Positions 37,801 to 44,966 of a stretch of DNA of 64,000 nucleotides are shown here, one piece after another. A model generated the notes under the pieces. That model had not been told where the DNA came from, searched no databases, and was given only the letters and a program-made list of their open reading frames with translations. Made by a program: the position numbers and the translations under genes. The stretch spans positions 1 to 64,000 of the forward strand of contig NZ_JAIQZE010000015.1 of NCBI RefSeq assembly GCF_020164595.1, in the 5' to 3' direction. The DNA comes from Psychroflexus longus. GTDB taxonomy: Bacteria; Bacteroidota; Bacteroidia; Flavobacteriales; Flavobacteriaceae. How positions within the stretch are numbered: position 1 is the stretch's first letter; every line of letters starts with the position of its first letter.

Positions 37801-38643
37801 TCAATTCGTACTTGAATTATTTATAGTTAACACATTTCCTTTGTTCTGCAAACCAACATAGCCAGACCTGGGATCAGCTATTTCACCTGAGACTGTATTT
37901 TGCTCTATACTTCCAGCATATTCTTCTACGATGTAAGTGCTACTGGTTGCAAAAAAGAGCTTTCTGGCAAGAGTTGATACATTTGAAGTTATCTTAAGAT
38001 GTTGAGGGTTTGCCTGAGTTCCATTTCCACTCATATACAATCCAGAATCGTTCAATCCGCTATTAGTGTCATTTATCACTAGCCCTCCATTGACTTCCAC
38101 ATCACCTTTGCACTCAATATAAAGTGCAGAATTATTTTTGCCATCCTGATACCTCAACTCCCCTCCGTTTATTCTGAAAAGTTCATTTATACGGACTTCA
38201 AGTTGTGGGTTGTTTGAAAAAGTTGTTCTAAAAACGCCTCCAGCATTTAACTCAAATACATCAATATCACCAGCAAAAGTTGTATTTGAATTTTCTGGGA
38301 TATTGACTAAGAAGTTACCGTGGATTATTATGGCTCCAGCCAAATTAAAACCATTGGTTTGGCTTGTTACATTATATACAACAAACGTATTAGGCTGTAT
38401 AAAAACAGTACCAGAAAATGTAGCTGACAAAGGATAATCTGTTGCAGTGTTCCAAGTGGTTCCATCGTATTTTTCCCAGGTACCTGCATCTAGCCAGGGC
38501 TTTGGATTTTGTGAAGTACCACCTACCGACCTATAATCACCTGCTTGCTGGGCATAACCATTAAAGCCCATCAAAAAGATAAGTGAAATTAATGTGAAGG
38601 CCTTCATGTGTATTTGTATAATCTGGAGTAAATGTTTTTTCAT
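37801..38643 (-). CDS. N-terminal portion of the T9SS surface protein
   Basis: 280 codons up to the TGA. Signal peptide, then PKPWLDAGTWEKYDGTTWN and beta-helix-like strands. It lacks a sorting domain, so if translated alone it would be released into the periplasm. It shares frame and style with the following ORF. Confidence 0.6.
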   Translation of the reverse strand: MKKHLLQIIQIHMKAFTLISLIFLMGFNGYAQQAGDYRSVGGTSQNPKPWLDAGTWEKYDGTTWNTATDYPLSATFSGTVFIQPNTFVVYNVTSQTNGFNLAGAIIIHGNFLVNIPENSNTTFAGDIDVFELNAGGVFRTTFSNNPQLEVRINELFRINGGELRYQDGKNNSALYIECKGDVEVNGGLVINDTNSGLNDSGLYMSGNGTQANPQHLKITSNVSTLARKLFFATSSTYIVEEYAGSIEQNTVSGEIADPRSGYVGLQNKGNVLTINNSSTN

Positions 38644-38693
38644 AGACTATTATTTAGGTAAACTTTTTAATTGCGCTATAAGCAATTTAATTG

Positions 38694-38717
38694 CAAAAAT
38701 AACAAAATACAAATATA
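38694..38717 (-). promoter_or_regulatory. -7 boxes upstream of the surface-protein gene
   Basis: Two exact TAnnTTTG matches on the minus strand, TATTTTTG (38701-38694) and TATATTTG (38717-38710). No well-spaced TTG was found for either. Leader of 50-90 bases to the start codon. Confidence 0.3.
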
Positions 38718-38962
38718 TAATTCACTGAAAGTCAATAATTTTTATAAATATTGCCTATTGATTAAAAATAAATTGAATCTCAGTTTAACAAGAAGACAAA
38801 GTTTATAGCTGAAGTTACAAAGGCTGAATTCAGCAATTAAAAAATAATTTAAAGCAGAGCTTCTCCAAAACTAAAAACAGACAGTTTGACGCTTAAATAG
38901 TTTAGTGTATTTAAGAAGGTTTCATTAGAAGCTCACTAGAAGTCATCTTCACCATTTAGTAA

Positions 38963-39019
38963 AATAAAGTACATTAAATATTAAAATAATGTACTTTATT
39001 TATTTAATTAATGTACATT
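38963..39019 (+). promoter_or_regulatory. Inverted repeats upstream of HU-like gene, possible operator
   Basis: A perfect 14-bp inverted repeat AATAAAGTACATTA (38963-38976) with TAATGTACTTTATT (38987-39000), 10-base loop, followed by a third half-site in the palindrome AATGTACATT (39010-39019). The shared core is TAATGTAC. Three sites in 57 bases, 85 bases before a DNA-binding protein gene, suggest a binding site for a regulator, possibly that protein. Confidence 0.45.
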
Positions 39020-39103
39020 ATTTGCATTAAACCTCAAGAGCTTTTTATATTTACCTCAACACTAAATGAGGAGTTTCTCAGGTGAATTAATAACTAAGTG
39101 CTT

Positions 39104-39523
39104 ATGAATGATTTTATAACCTGTACCATCTCCAAACGAGGGAATGGAGTGAAAGCTGATCCTTCTGCAAACTACCATTTAAAGGCAGTTTACAACAGAT
39201 CGATAGGTATGGATGAACTGGCAAGGCGCATCAGTAATAAATGCACCCTAAATACCTCTGATGTAATAGGATGCTTAAATGCGCTTAATGAGGAAATCCT
39301 CTTTCAGTTGAAAGATGGAAATAAAGTTGACTTAGGCTGGCTGGGGTCATTGAAAATAGGCCTTGAAGCCAAAGCCCATTCTTCTCCAATCGACTGTAAA
39401 GTGAGTGACATCAAACGCGTAAAAATCAATTACCAGCCCAACAAAAATTTAAAACGAGAGCTTAAGCATACGACAAATTTCAAGATTGATCCCAAGGCTA
39501 AATTAAAGTATATAGAACCTTAG
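39104..39523 (+). CDS. HU-like DNA-binding protein
   Basis: 139 residues. The layout matches the HU-related proteins of Bacteroidetes: YHLKAVYNRSIGMDELARRIS, CTLNTSDVIGCLNALNEEILFQLKDGNKVDLGWLGSLKIGL, then the segment VKINYQPNKNLKRELK. It has the helix-helix-strand core of HU with a longer beta part and basic C-terminus. Start at ATG 39104; GTG two codons earlier is less likely. A string of inverted repeats lies upstream, hinting at autoregulation. Nucleoid-associated or locus-specific role not known. Confidence 0.75.
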   Translation: MNDFITCTISKRGNGVKADPSANYHLKAVYNRSIGMDELARRISNKCTLNTSDVIGCLNALNEEILFQLKDGNKVDLGWLGSLKIGLEAKAHSSPIDCKVSDIKRVKINYQPNKNLKRELKHTTNFKIDPKAKLKYIEP

Positions 39524-39558
39524 GGTCAAAGTTACTTTATCGATTGAGCTGCTGTACA

Positions 39559-39610
39559 TATCAGGCTTTGTTTGCTCCTCCTCAACTCCGATAGTTATCG
39601 GGGCGAACCT
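39559..39610 (-). repeat. Degenerate tRNA-Asn 3' fragment (third copy)
   Basis: On the minus strand GGTTCG, then CCCCGATAACTATCGG, then AGTTGAGGAGGAGCAAACAAAGCCTGATA. Without the inserted palindrome (core CCGATA-AC-TATCGG, 39588-39601) it aligns with the end of the tRNA-Asn gene plus the start of its terminator. It overlaps the 3' end of the first GIY-YIG gene. Confidence 0.5.
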
Positions 39611-39894
39611 TGGTTGTATTTATATAGTAATTTTATTCTCATCTCAGGATAGATTTTTAAATTCTGAATATAGAGTTTGCTTTTCATCTTTTTGATATGC
39701 TTCTCAACAGCTAAAGCTTGCATTTTAGATGCACATTCTATCTTTAAAAACAATTCCCAATCCTTAGCATTTGAGGTGAATTTATGTGATTCTGCTTGTT
39801 CATGAAACGCCATCCGCTGCTCAATATTTGAAGTATAACCAATGTAGAACCTATTTAATTTTTTAGAAAATAAAATATAAACAAGGTGCTTCAT
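39595..39894 (-). CDS. GIY-YIG nuclease family protein 1
   Basis: 99 residues, single GIY-YIG domain. VYIL near residue 5 and YIGYTSN near 17 form the name-giving motif; the catalytic Arg is in EQRMAFH and the Glu in AVEKHIKKMKS. Length is normal for the YhbQ/UPF0213-like group. The last residues (QGSPR) come from the degenerate tRNA segment at 39559-39610. Start at ATG 39894, 20 bases after a copy of the tRNA terminator. Probably a stand-alone endonuclease; its target is unknown. Confidence 0.85.
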   Translation of the reverse strand: MKHLVYILFSKKLNRFYIGYTSNIEQRMAFHEQAESHKFTSNAKDWELFLKIECASKMQALAVEKHIKKMKSKLYIQNLKIYPEMRIKLLYKYNQGSPR

Positions 39895-39914
39895 CCTAAA
39901 GGTTTATGTAAAAC

Positions 39915-39943
39915 AAAAAAGCCCGATACTTTCGTATCAGGCT
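39915..39943 (-). terminator. Duplicate tRNA terminator
   Basis: Minus-strand hairpin AGCCTGATAC-GAAA-GTATCGGGCT followed by TTTTTT, identical to the one after the intact tRNA-Asn. Confidence 0.7.
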
Positions 39944-39950
39944 TTATTTG

Positions 39951-40024
39951 CTCCCCCTCAAAGACTCGAACTTTGGACCCTCTGATCAATCCCGCACGTG
40001 CGGGACTCTAACCAACTGAGCTAA
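39951..40024 (-). pseudogene. tRNA-Asn pseudogene with palindrome in the anticodon arm
   Basis: Retains the D arm (TTAGCTCAGTTGGTTAGAG), the variable region, T arm and the 3' acceptor strand identical to the intact tRNA-Asn at 40341-40414. The 5' acceptor strand is gone and the anticodon stem-loop is replaced by 19 bases containing the perfect 16-bp palindrome TCCCGCACGTGCGGGA (39990-40005). It cannot fold as a tRNA. It is read as protein by the end of GIY-YIG gene 2. Confidence 0.75.
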
Positions 40025-40297
40025 CTTACCGGTAGGAATGAATTCAGGCTCTAAAAGCTTTAGAAGTAATTGTCTACTCTTTTGCTTTTTAATAAATTTT
40101 TCGACAGACTCTGCTTCGTTTCGTGAAGATCCTGCTTCAAAGACAGCTTTTAAAACCCAAGGTCTGTATTTTGACGTAAATGTATGGAATGAAGAGCTGT
40201 TGTGTTTCTCTAATCGTTTCCAAGGGTCAATTGAAGATCCTGTGTAGTATTTATCAAACTTTTCTGAGTATATGATATAGAAATAAAACATTGGCAT
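39986..40297 (-). CDS. GIY-YIG nuclease family protein 2
   Basis: 103 residues from ATG 40297. GIY-YIG marks: FYIIYS near residue 6 and YYTGSS near 18, Arg in PWKRLEKH, Glu in VEKFIKKQKS. The domain ends at about residue 85; the rest (GKLAQLVRVPHVRD) is the translation of the tRNA pseudogene, stopping at a TGA inside it. The start is only 8 bases beyond the tRNA terminator's T run, so expression probably depends on read-through. A distant paralogue of protein 1. Confidence 0.8.
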   Translation of the reverse strand: MPMFYFYIIYSEKFDKYYTGSSIDPWKRLEKHNSSSFHTFTSKYRPWVLKAVFEAGSSRNEAESVEKFIKKQKSRQLLLKLLEPEFIPTGKLAQLVRVPHVRD

Positions 40298-40304
40298 CGA
40301 TAAC

Positions 40305-40333
40305 AAAAAAGCCCGATACTTTCGTATCAGGCT
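40305..40333 (-). terminator. tRNA-Asn terminator
   Basis: Minus-strand stem AGCCTGATAC/GTATCGGGCT (one mismatch) with GAAA loop and T6 run, 7 bases after the tRNA. Confidence 0.8.
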
Positions 40334-40340
40334 TTATTTG

Positions 40341-40414
40341 CTCCCCCTCAAAGACTCGAACTTTGGACCCTCTGATTAACAGTCAGATGCTCTAACCAAC
40401 TGAGCTAAGGGGGA
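40341..40414 (-). tRNA. tRNA-Asn (GTT)
   Basis: 74 nt. Minus strand: acceptor TCCCCCT/AGGGGGA with discriminator G, D arm GCTC/GAGC, anticodon stem TCTGA/TCAGA with loop CTGTTAA (anticodon GTT), T arm CAAAG-TTCGAGT-CTTTG. CCA is not encoded. Followed by a terminator and the GIY-YIG modules. Confidence 0.95.
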
Positions 40415-40510
40415 ATTTATATGATGTAATGAACTGTTGTGTTTTGCGGTTGCAAATATAAACCAATATTTAGTTTCACAAAACGTTTTTTTAAAAAAAT
40501 GTTGAAATAA

Positions 40511-41875
40511 TTACTCTCCTGTCAGCCAGCGATAGACGTCGTTTCCATTGGCAAACAAGACCAAAGCTATAAGTATAAAGAAACCAATCATTTGGGCATA
40601 TTCCATCACTTTTTCATTAGGCTTACGCCCGGAGATCATCTCATAAAGCAGGAACATGACATGCCCACCATCCAAAGCTGGAATAGGTAAAATGTTCATG
40701 AATGCAAGAATAATCGAGATAAACGCTGTAGTGGTCCAGAAGGCTTTCCAGTCCCAAGCATCAGGAAACAAACTTCCTATGGCTCCGAAACCTCCTACTT
40801 GTGTAGCTCCTTTCTTAGTAAATACATATTTGAATTGTGCGACGTAATCATGGAGTGTCCAGTAAGCAAAATCAAATCCAGCACCTATGCTTTCTCCGAA
40901 GCTGTAAGACTTAGTTAAAATGTCATCTGCGCTTATAGCTGAAGTAATGACTCCTATAAGACCATCTTCATCTGCTGTAACGTTTACTTTACCTAGTCCT
41001 TCTGTAGCCAATTCTCTATCCAGTCCAGGATTTTCCTGAGGGGCACTCGTATAAGTTACCTCAACAGGAACACCTTTATTATCTTGTATTTTTTTTCTGA
41101 ATTCATGCCAGTAATTGATCTTTTCACCATTAACGGAGGTAATCATATCTCCTTTTTTAAGCCCGGCCTTATCTGCAGGAGAATCTGCCAATACGCTATC
41201 AATCATAGGTTTTTTAATCGGAGAAAATGGCTGAAAACTACCGGATTGGAACAACTGCTGACCCATATCCTCAGGAATCGATAAGGTTTCTGAATTACCA
41301 GTTGGGTGCTCAACTTCTACTGTACTCACATCTCTGAGCAATAAATACTTATTGATGTCGATCTGACTTTGCAGAGGTTCTCCATTAACGCTTAAAATTT
41401 TGTCACCATCCATAAAACCGTAATCTTTCATAATTTCGGCGCTTTCAAGACCGTTATCAAAAACTTTTGGAGACAAATAGTTTTCACCATAAACGAAAAG
41501 AACCATCATATAAATGAGGAATCCTAATACGATGTTGACAGTCACACCGCCCAACATAATGATGAGTCGTTGCCAAGCTGGCTTACTACGAAATTCCCAA
41601 GGCTCAGGCGGCTTCGCCATTTGCTCTCTGTCCATACTCTCGTCGATCATCCCAGATATTTTCACATAACCACCAAGTGGTAACCAGCCAATACCATAAA
41701 CCGTATCACCAATTTTCTTTTTGAAGAGTGAGAACTTCACATCAAAAAACAAATAGAATTTCTCTACTCGGGTTTTAAAGAGTTTTGCCGGGATAAAATG
41801 ACCTAACTCGTGTAATACAATAAGTATAGATAAACTCAAAAGGAGTTGAACTGCTTTGATAAAAAATGGATCCAT
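40511..41875 (-). CDS. rseP: RseP-type site-2 protease
   Basis: 454 residues. Zinc site HELGHF at residues ~22-27 in the first membrane helix; conserved GYVKISGM; two PDZ-like regions (about 135-200 and 215-265, with SPADKAGLKKGDMI); LDGGHVMFLLYE third ligand near the C-terminal helices. Intramembrane protease that cuts anti-sigma factors or leftover signal peptides. It is about the usual length. A -7 box lies upstream. Its neighbour on the left is the tRNA-Asn. Confidence 0.94.
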   Translation of the reverse strand: MDPFFIKAVQLLLSLSILIVLHELGHFIPAKLFKTRVEKFYLFFDVKFSLFKKKIGDTVYGIGWLPLGGYVKISGMIDESMDREQMAKPPEPWEFRSKPAWQRLIIMLGGVTVNIVLGFLIYMMVLFVYGENYLSPKVFDNGLESAEIMKDYGFMDGDKILSVNGEPLQSQIDINKYLLLRDVSTVEVEHPTGNSETLSIPEDMGQQLFQSGSFQPFSPIKKPMIDSVLADSPADKAGLKKGDMITSVNGEKINYWHEFRKKIQDNKGVPVEVTYTSAPQENPGLDRELATEGLGKVNVTADEDGLIGVITSAISADDILTKSYSFGESIGAGFDFAYWTLHDYVAQFKYVFTKKGATQVGGFGAIGSLFPDAWDWKAFWTTTAFISIILAFMNILPIPALDGGHVMFLLYEMISGRKPNEKVMEYAQMIGFFILIALVLFANGNDVYRWLTGE

Positions 41876-41895
41876 TAATTAGAAATTTTCAATCG

Positions 41896-41903
41896 CAAAA
41901 GTA
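41896..41903 (-). promoter_or_regulatory. -7 box of rseP
   Basis: Minus-strand TACTTTTG, exact TAnnTTTG; -33 element not clear. About 20 bases before the start codon. Confidence 0.35.
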
Positions 41904-41999
41904 ATCTTTTATCGGTGCATAAAAAATTTTTGGCCCCCTACCCCGCATAGTTAACAAATAATTGTAACCAATGACACATCACAGGAGGAGCATTCGAGT

Positions 42000-42007
42000 T
42001 ATTTTTG
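42000..42007 (+). promoter_or_regulatory. -7 box of the SCO1 gene
   Basis: TATTTTTG, exact consensus. It places the transcript start near 42014, which rules out the longer reading frame that begins at 41971. Confidence 0.4.
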
Positions 42008-42024
42008 CAAAACATTACACAACT

Positions 42025-42708
42025 ATGCTTAAGTTTTTTGCTAAATACAAGTTTTTCTTTGTGGTGATGCTCATCCTTTCAGCGATCATCATTTCCTTCA
42101 TATACAACCAGTTAAAACCTACTCCCAAACTTCCTGTTTTTCAGCCAAGCATGGTGACTGCAGATCTTGTGGATACGACGGTCCAGTACATTCGCAAATA
42201 CCATAAAGTCAAAGATTTTAAGCTGGTGAACCAAAATGGAGATACTATCACTCAGGAAGATTATGAAGACAAAATCTATGTCGCTGACTTCTTTTTTACC
42301 ACCTGCCAGAGTATTTGTATAGACATGGCTAAGAGCATGCAAACACTCCAGAAGGAGTTCAAAAATGACGGTGACATCAGGTTGCTTTCCCACTCGGTAA
42401 CGCCTGAAATTGATGACGTTCCCCAGCTAAAAAAATATGCAAAAGAAAAAGGAGTTATCGACAGTAAGTGGAACCTAGTGACTGGTGACAAAAAACAAAT
42501 CTACAATCTGGCGAGAAAAGAATATCTGGCTTCCAAAACCGAAGGCGATGGAGGACCTTACGACCTTGTGCACACAGAAAATTTTGTACTGGTGGATAAG
42601 GAAAAACGCATCCGCGGATTCTACGATGGCACCAACCCTGAAGAGATAGAGAAACTCATCGAGGATATCGATATCCTAAGGTTGGAATATCTGCCTGAGG
42701 AAAAGTAA
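42025..42708 (+). CDS. SCO1/SenC family protein
   Basis: 227 residues. One N-terminal membrane anchor (FFVVMLILSAIIISFIY) then a thioredoxin-like domain with the copper-binding CxxxC in FFFTTCQSICIDM and the distant His in DLVHTENFVLVDK. It delivers copper to the CuA site of cytochrome c oxidase at the periplasmic face. Start at ATG 42025 from the promoter position and the membrane-anchor layout. The ~245 bases after it hold no gene. Confidence 0.93.
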   Translation: MLKFFAKYKFFFVVMLILSAIIISFIYNQLKPTPKLPVFQPSMVTADLVDTTVQYIRKYHKVKDFKLVNQNGDTITQEDYEDKIYVADFFFTTCQSICIDMAKSMQTLQKEFKNDGDIRLLSHSVTPEIDDVPQLKKYAKEKGVIDSKWNLVTGDKKQIYNLARKEYLASKTEGDGGPYDLVHTENFVLVDKEKRIRGFYDGTNPEEIEKLIEDIDILRLEYLPEEK

Positions 42709-42954
42709 TTTTTCTTCGGAATTTACCTCTGCAGAACTCTATATTTTTCGACAATAAGCTTTCTTGGCGTAGTAAACTTAGAAGTAAGCGCCTGTTGTCG
42801 ATAAGTCTTCAATACTTACGTTTTCACTGATGAAAACCATTCACCTGAAGTCTTGTCTTTACGCTCTAGAATATTAACCTAAAACTATCTTCACAAATTA
42901 AGCTGGTTATCACAAAACTTTAAGTCCAACGGATACAAATTCAGAATAAATCCT

Positions 42955-43857
42955 CTAGAAGATTCTTTTTAAAACCTCTTCGATATCGATAAGCATAATA
43001 CTGAAAACACCTAAGACGATGACAAATTTGAGAAGGTTGTGTAAGACCAGATAGTGGATTTTCTGCTCCGACCGCCACAACTGAAATAGAAAGATGATGA
43101 GCAGCACCACACACAAGAGGAAGTAATAATCCATGTAACCTGAGTCGAAGTATAGTACGAGGATAAGCGCTGGAATGATGGTGGAAATCACCAAAATGGA
43201 AATAAGTCGCTTTGTGAAGGTCACATTATATTTCACCGGAATTGTCGAGTAATCTAAAGTGAAATCACCCTTTAGATTTTCCAGGTCTTTGACGAGTTCT
43301 CTTATGAGGATGATAAAAAATAGGAAAACCGCATGAACGATAATTACTTCTTCAAAATTTCTGTAGTACACAAAAATGATGAAAAACGGCAATATGGCTA
43401 CTACTCCGGCAGTGAGTGTTCCTAAAAATGGATAGCGTTTGAGCTTATGGGAATACAGCCATAAGATGAAAATATAAATAGAGTAAAACAAAACAGCTTT
43501 GAAACTTACGTAGCTGGCGATGATGACACTGAGAAAGTTGAGTGTAAAGTAAACGCCCAGTTTTGTCTTCTGACTAACGTAGTTGTCAAGTAGTGTTTTT
43601 TGAGGTCGATTGATCAAATCCTTTTCGGAATCGTAAAAATTATTGATTAAGTATCCCGAAGCGATGGCTAATGCTGTTGATATTACGATTAAAAAAAGAT
43701 TGACATCCAATACAACTTGCCTGATAGGAAGATGATGTGCCATAATGAATATGGAAGCCAGGTACTGGGCAATAATAATGATAAGAATGTTATAACCGCG
43801 AATAACGGAGAACAAACTCAAAAATTTGAGCCAAAGGCGTTTGTTCTCTCGAGACAT
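42955..43857 (-). CDS. UbiA family prenyltransferase
   Basis: 300 residues, about nine helices. First motif LINNFYDSEKDLINRPQKT matches NDxxDxxxDxxNRP with Asn in place of the first Asp, and the second aspartate-rich loop is RELVKDLENLKGD. It transfers an isoprenyl chain to an acceptor; the group includes geranylgeranylglycerol-phosphate and menaquinone-type enzymes. It is 14 bases downstream of a mevalonate kinase-like gene, which links it to isoprenoid supply. Acceptor unresolved. Confidence 0.88.
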   Translation of the reverse strand: MSRENKRLWLKFLSLFSVIRGYNILIIIIAQYLASIFIMAHHLPIRQVVLDVNLFLIVISTALAIASGYLINNFYDSEKDLINRPQKTLLDNYVSQKTKLGVYFTLNFLSVIIASYVSFKAVLFYSIYIFILWLYSHKLKRYPFLGTLTAGVVAILPFFIIFVYYRNFEEVIIVHAVFLFFIILIRELVKDLENLKGDFTLDYSTIPVKYNVTFTKRLISILVISTIIPALILVLYFDSGYMDYYFLLCVVLLIIFLFQLWRSEQKIHYLVLHNLLKFVIVLGVFSIMLIDIEEVLKRIF

Positions 43858-43871
43858 GAATCAAAGGGTTT

Positions 43872-44810
43872 TTAGAACGTATAAACCACTTCTAGCTTGT
43901 GATCTTTCAGGGCTTTTTTGGCTTTTTCAAAATCTTGAGTGAAACCCAAAATATAACCGCCACCACCAGAGCCACAAAGTTTTAGGTAGTAATCGTTTGT
44001 TTCGATACCTTTCTTCCACAATTCATGAAATTGCTTAGGTATCATAGGTTTGAAATTGTCTAAAACAACATTGGAAAGATGCTTTATATTTCCAAATAGC
44101 GACTTGAAATCGCCTTCCAGAAAGTTGTCTACGCAGGCGTCTGTGTGTCTTACAAATTTATCTTTCATGATATTTCTGAAACCCTCCTGCTTCATATTGT
44201 CCATGAAAATCTGAACCATTGGAGCCGTTTCTCCCACTATGCCACTGTCTAATAAAAAGACAGCACCATTCCCGTTTTGAGTTTGAGATGGAATTCCTGC
44301 AGGTTCAATATTATCTTTGGAATTGATAAGTATGGGTAAGCTTAAATAGCTATTGAGTGGATCCAAACCTGACGATTTCCCATGGAAAAAAGATTCCATT
44401 TTAGAAAAAATAGTTTTAAGCTTCAGAAGTTTATCCTTGGATAGGTTTTCAAGAACTGTGATTTTATCAAACGCATATTTATCATAGATAGCGGCTACCA
44501 GTGCTCCACTACTTCCAACTCCGTAACCTTGTGGGATACTGCTATCGAAGTACATCCCTTTGTCAAGATCCATATTCAATGAATCTAAATCAAAACGAAC
44601 GGGTGTGCTTCTTTCTGTATTCAATCCCTTCAGATAAGAAGAAAAACGCTTTAATTCTTTATTGGACTTAAGAGCCTTTTCATCTGGATTCTCGTCAACC
44701 TTTAAAGCTCCGTTGTAGAAGTTGTAAGGGATAGACAAGCCTTTGGAATCTTTAATAATACCATATTCTCCAAATAATAAGATCTTGGAATAAAATAAGG
44801 GTCCTTTCAT
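43872..44810 (-). CDS. GHMP kinase, mevalonate kinase-like
   Basis: 312 residues. N-terminal KILLFGEYGIIKDSKGLSIP, ATP-binding GYGVGSSGALVAAIYDKY around residue 95, KSSGLDPLNSYLSLP and the C-terminal LCGSGGGGYILGFT. These are the three GHMP motifs; the first resembles mevalonate kinase. Together with the decarboxylase at 44967-46034 it belongs to the mevalonate route to isopentenyl diphosphate. Mevalonate versus phosphomevalonate specificity cannot be told from motifs. Confidence 0.85.
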   Translation of the reverse strand: MKGPLFYSKILLFGEYGIIKDSKGLSIPYNFYNGALKVDENPDEKALKSNKELKRFSSYLKGLNTERSTPVRFDLDSLNMDLDKGMYFDSSIPQGYGVGSSGALVAAIYDKYAFDKITVLENLSKDKLLKLKTIFSKMESFFHGKSSGLDPLNSYLSLPILINSKDNIEPAGIPSQTQNGNGAVFLLDSGIVGETAPMVQIFMDNMKQEGFRNIMKDKFVRHTDACVDNFLEGDFKSLFGNIKHLSNVVLDNFKPMIPKQFHELWKKGIETNDYYLKLCGSGGGGYILGFTQDFEKAKKALKDHKLEVVYTF

Positions 44811-44966
44811 AGATGTTTCTTTAGGATAAAATCAATCTGTTCTGCAAATATTAATGATTATTAAGAGATAAATAATGACAATTATGAAAAAATATCTCTT
44901 CTATAAATTAATACTTACAAATTTAATTTATTTTGTTGAACTTTAATTCAAAACTTTCAAACAAAG

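Larger units (their letters stand above)
33928..38643 (-). pseudogene. T9SS surface protein broken by one in-frame TGA
   Basis: One 1571-codon frame except for a single TGA at 37803-37801. The codons on both sides continue the same Asn/Ser/Thr-rich repetitive sequence, and the 14 codons between the TGA and the next possible start (VNLSTNKTVTDRLR) read as normal protein. N-terminus: signal peptide MKAFTLISLIFLMGFNGYAQ, which may start at ATG 38607 rather than 38643. C-terminus: type A T9SS sorting domain with LNVYPNPTKGSFQISG and GIYLIKIETNKGKTTLKLVKE. The middle is a series of beta-solenoid-like repeats. It is either a true nonsense mutation or a sequence error. It is probably a secreted adhesin-like protein. 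Confidence 0.7.
38644..39103. other. Gene-free divergent region
   Basis: 460 bases, very AT-rich, no reading frame with protein-like composition. Left side holds the -7 boxes for the surface protein; right side holds inverted repeats upstream of the HU-like gene. Nothing else recognisable. Confidence 0.7.
39912..40376 (-). repeat. 75-bp direct repeat bounding GIY-YIG gene 2
   Basis: 39912-39986 is identical to 40302-40376, offset 390. The repeat covers the terminator and the 3' half of the tRNA. A further 19-bp match (40006-40024 with 40390-40408) is the D arm. Between the copies lies GIY-YIG gene 2. Unusually exact conservation suggests a recent duplication or selection on the tRNA sequence. 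Confidence 0.8.

Noticed and set aside
37801-37803. TGA as a selenocysteine codon
   Set aside because: No redox motif around it and no SECIS-like hairpin was evident; the protein is a structural surface type.
39951-40024. Second functional tRNA
   Set aside because: 5' acceptor strand and anticodon stem are missing, so it cannot fold; called a pseudogene.
39912-40376. CRISPR-like repeat pair
   Set aside because: Only two 75-bp copies, each a tRNA/terminator segment, with a gene rather than a spacer between.
41971-42024. 18-codon N-terminal extension of the SCO1 protein
   Set aside because: Overlaps an exact -7 box at 42000-42007; the membrane anchor begins with the ATG at 42025.
42709-42954. 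Possible small RNA or gene after SCO1
   Set aside because: Only weak inverted repeats (TCGACAA/TTGTCGA) and no promoter or terminator could be seen.
44874-44945. 23-codon plus-strand frame between two GHMP genes
   Set aside because: Too short, AT-rich by chance, no paralogue or supporting signal.
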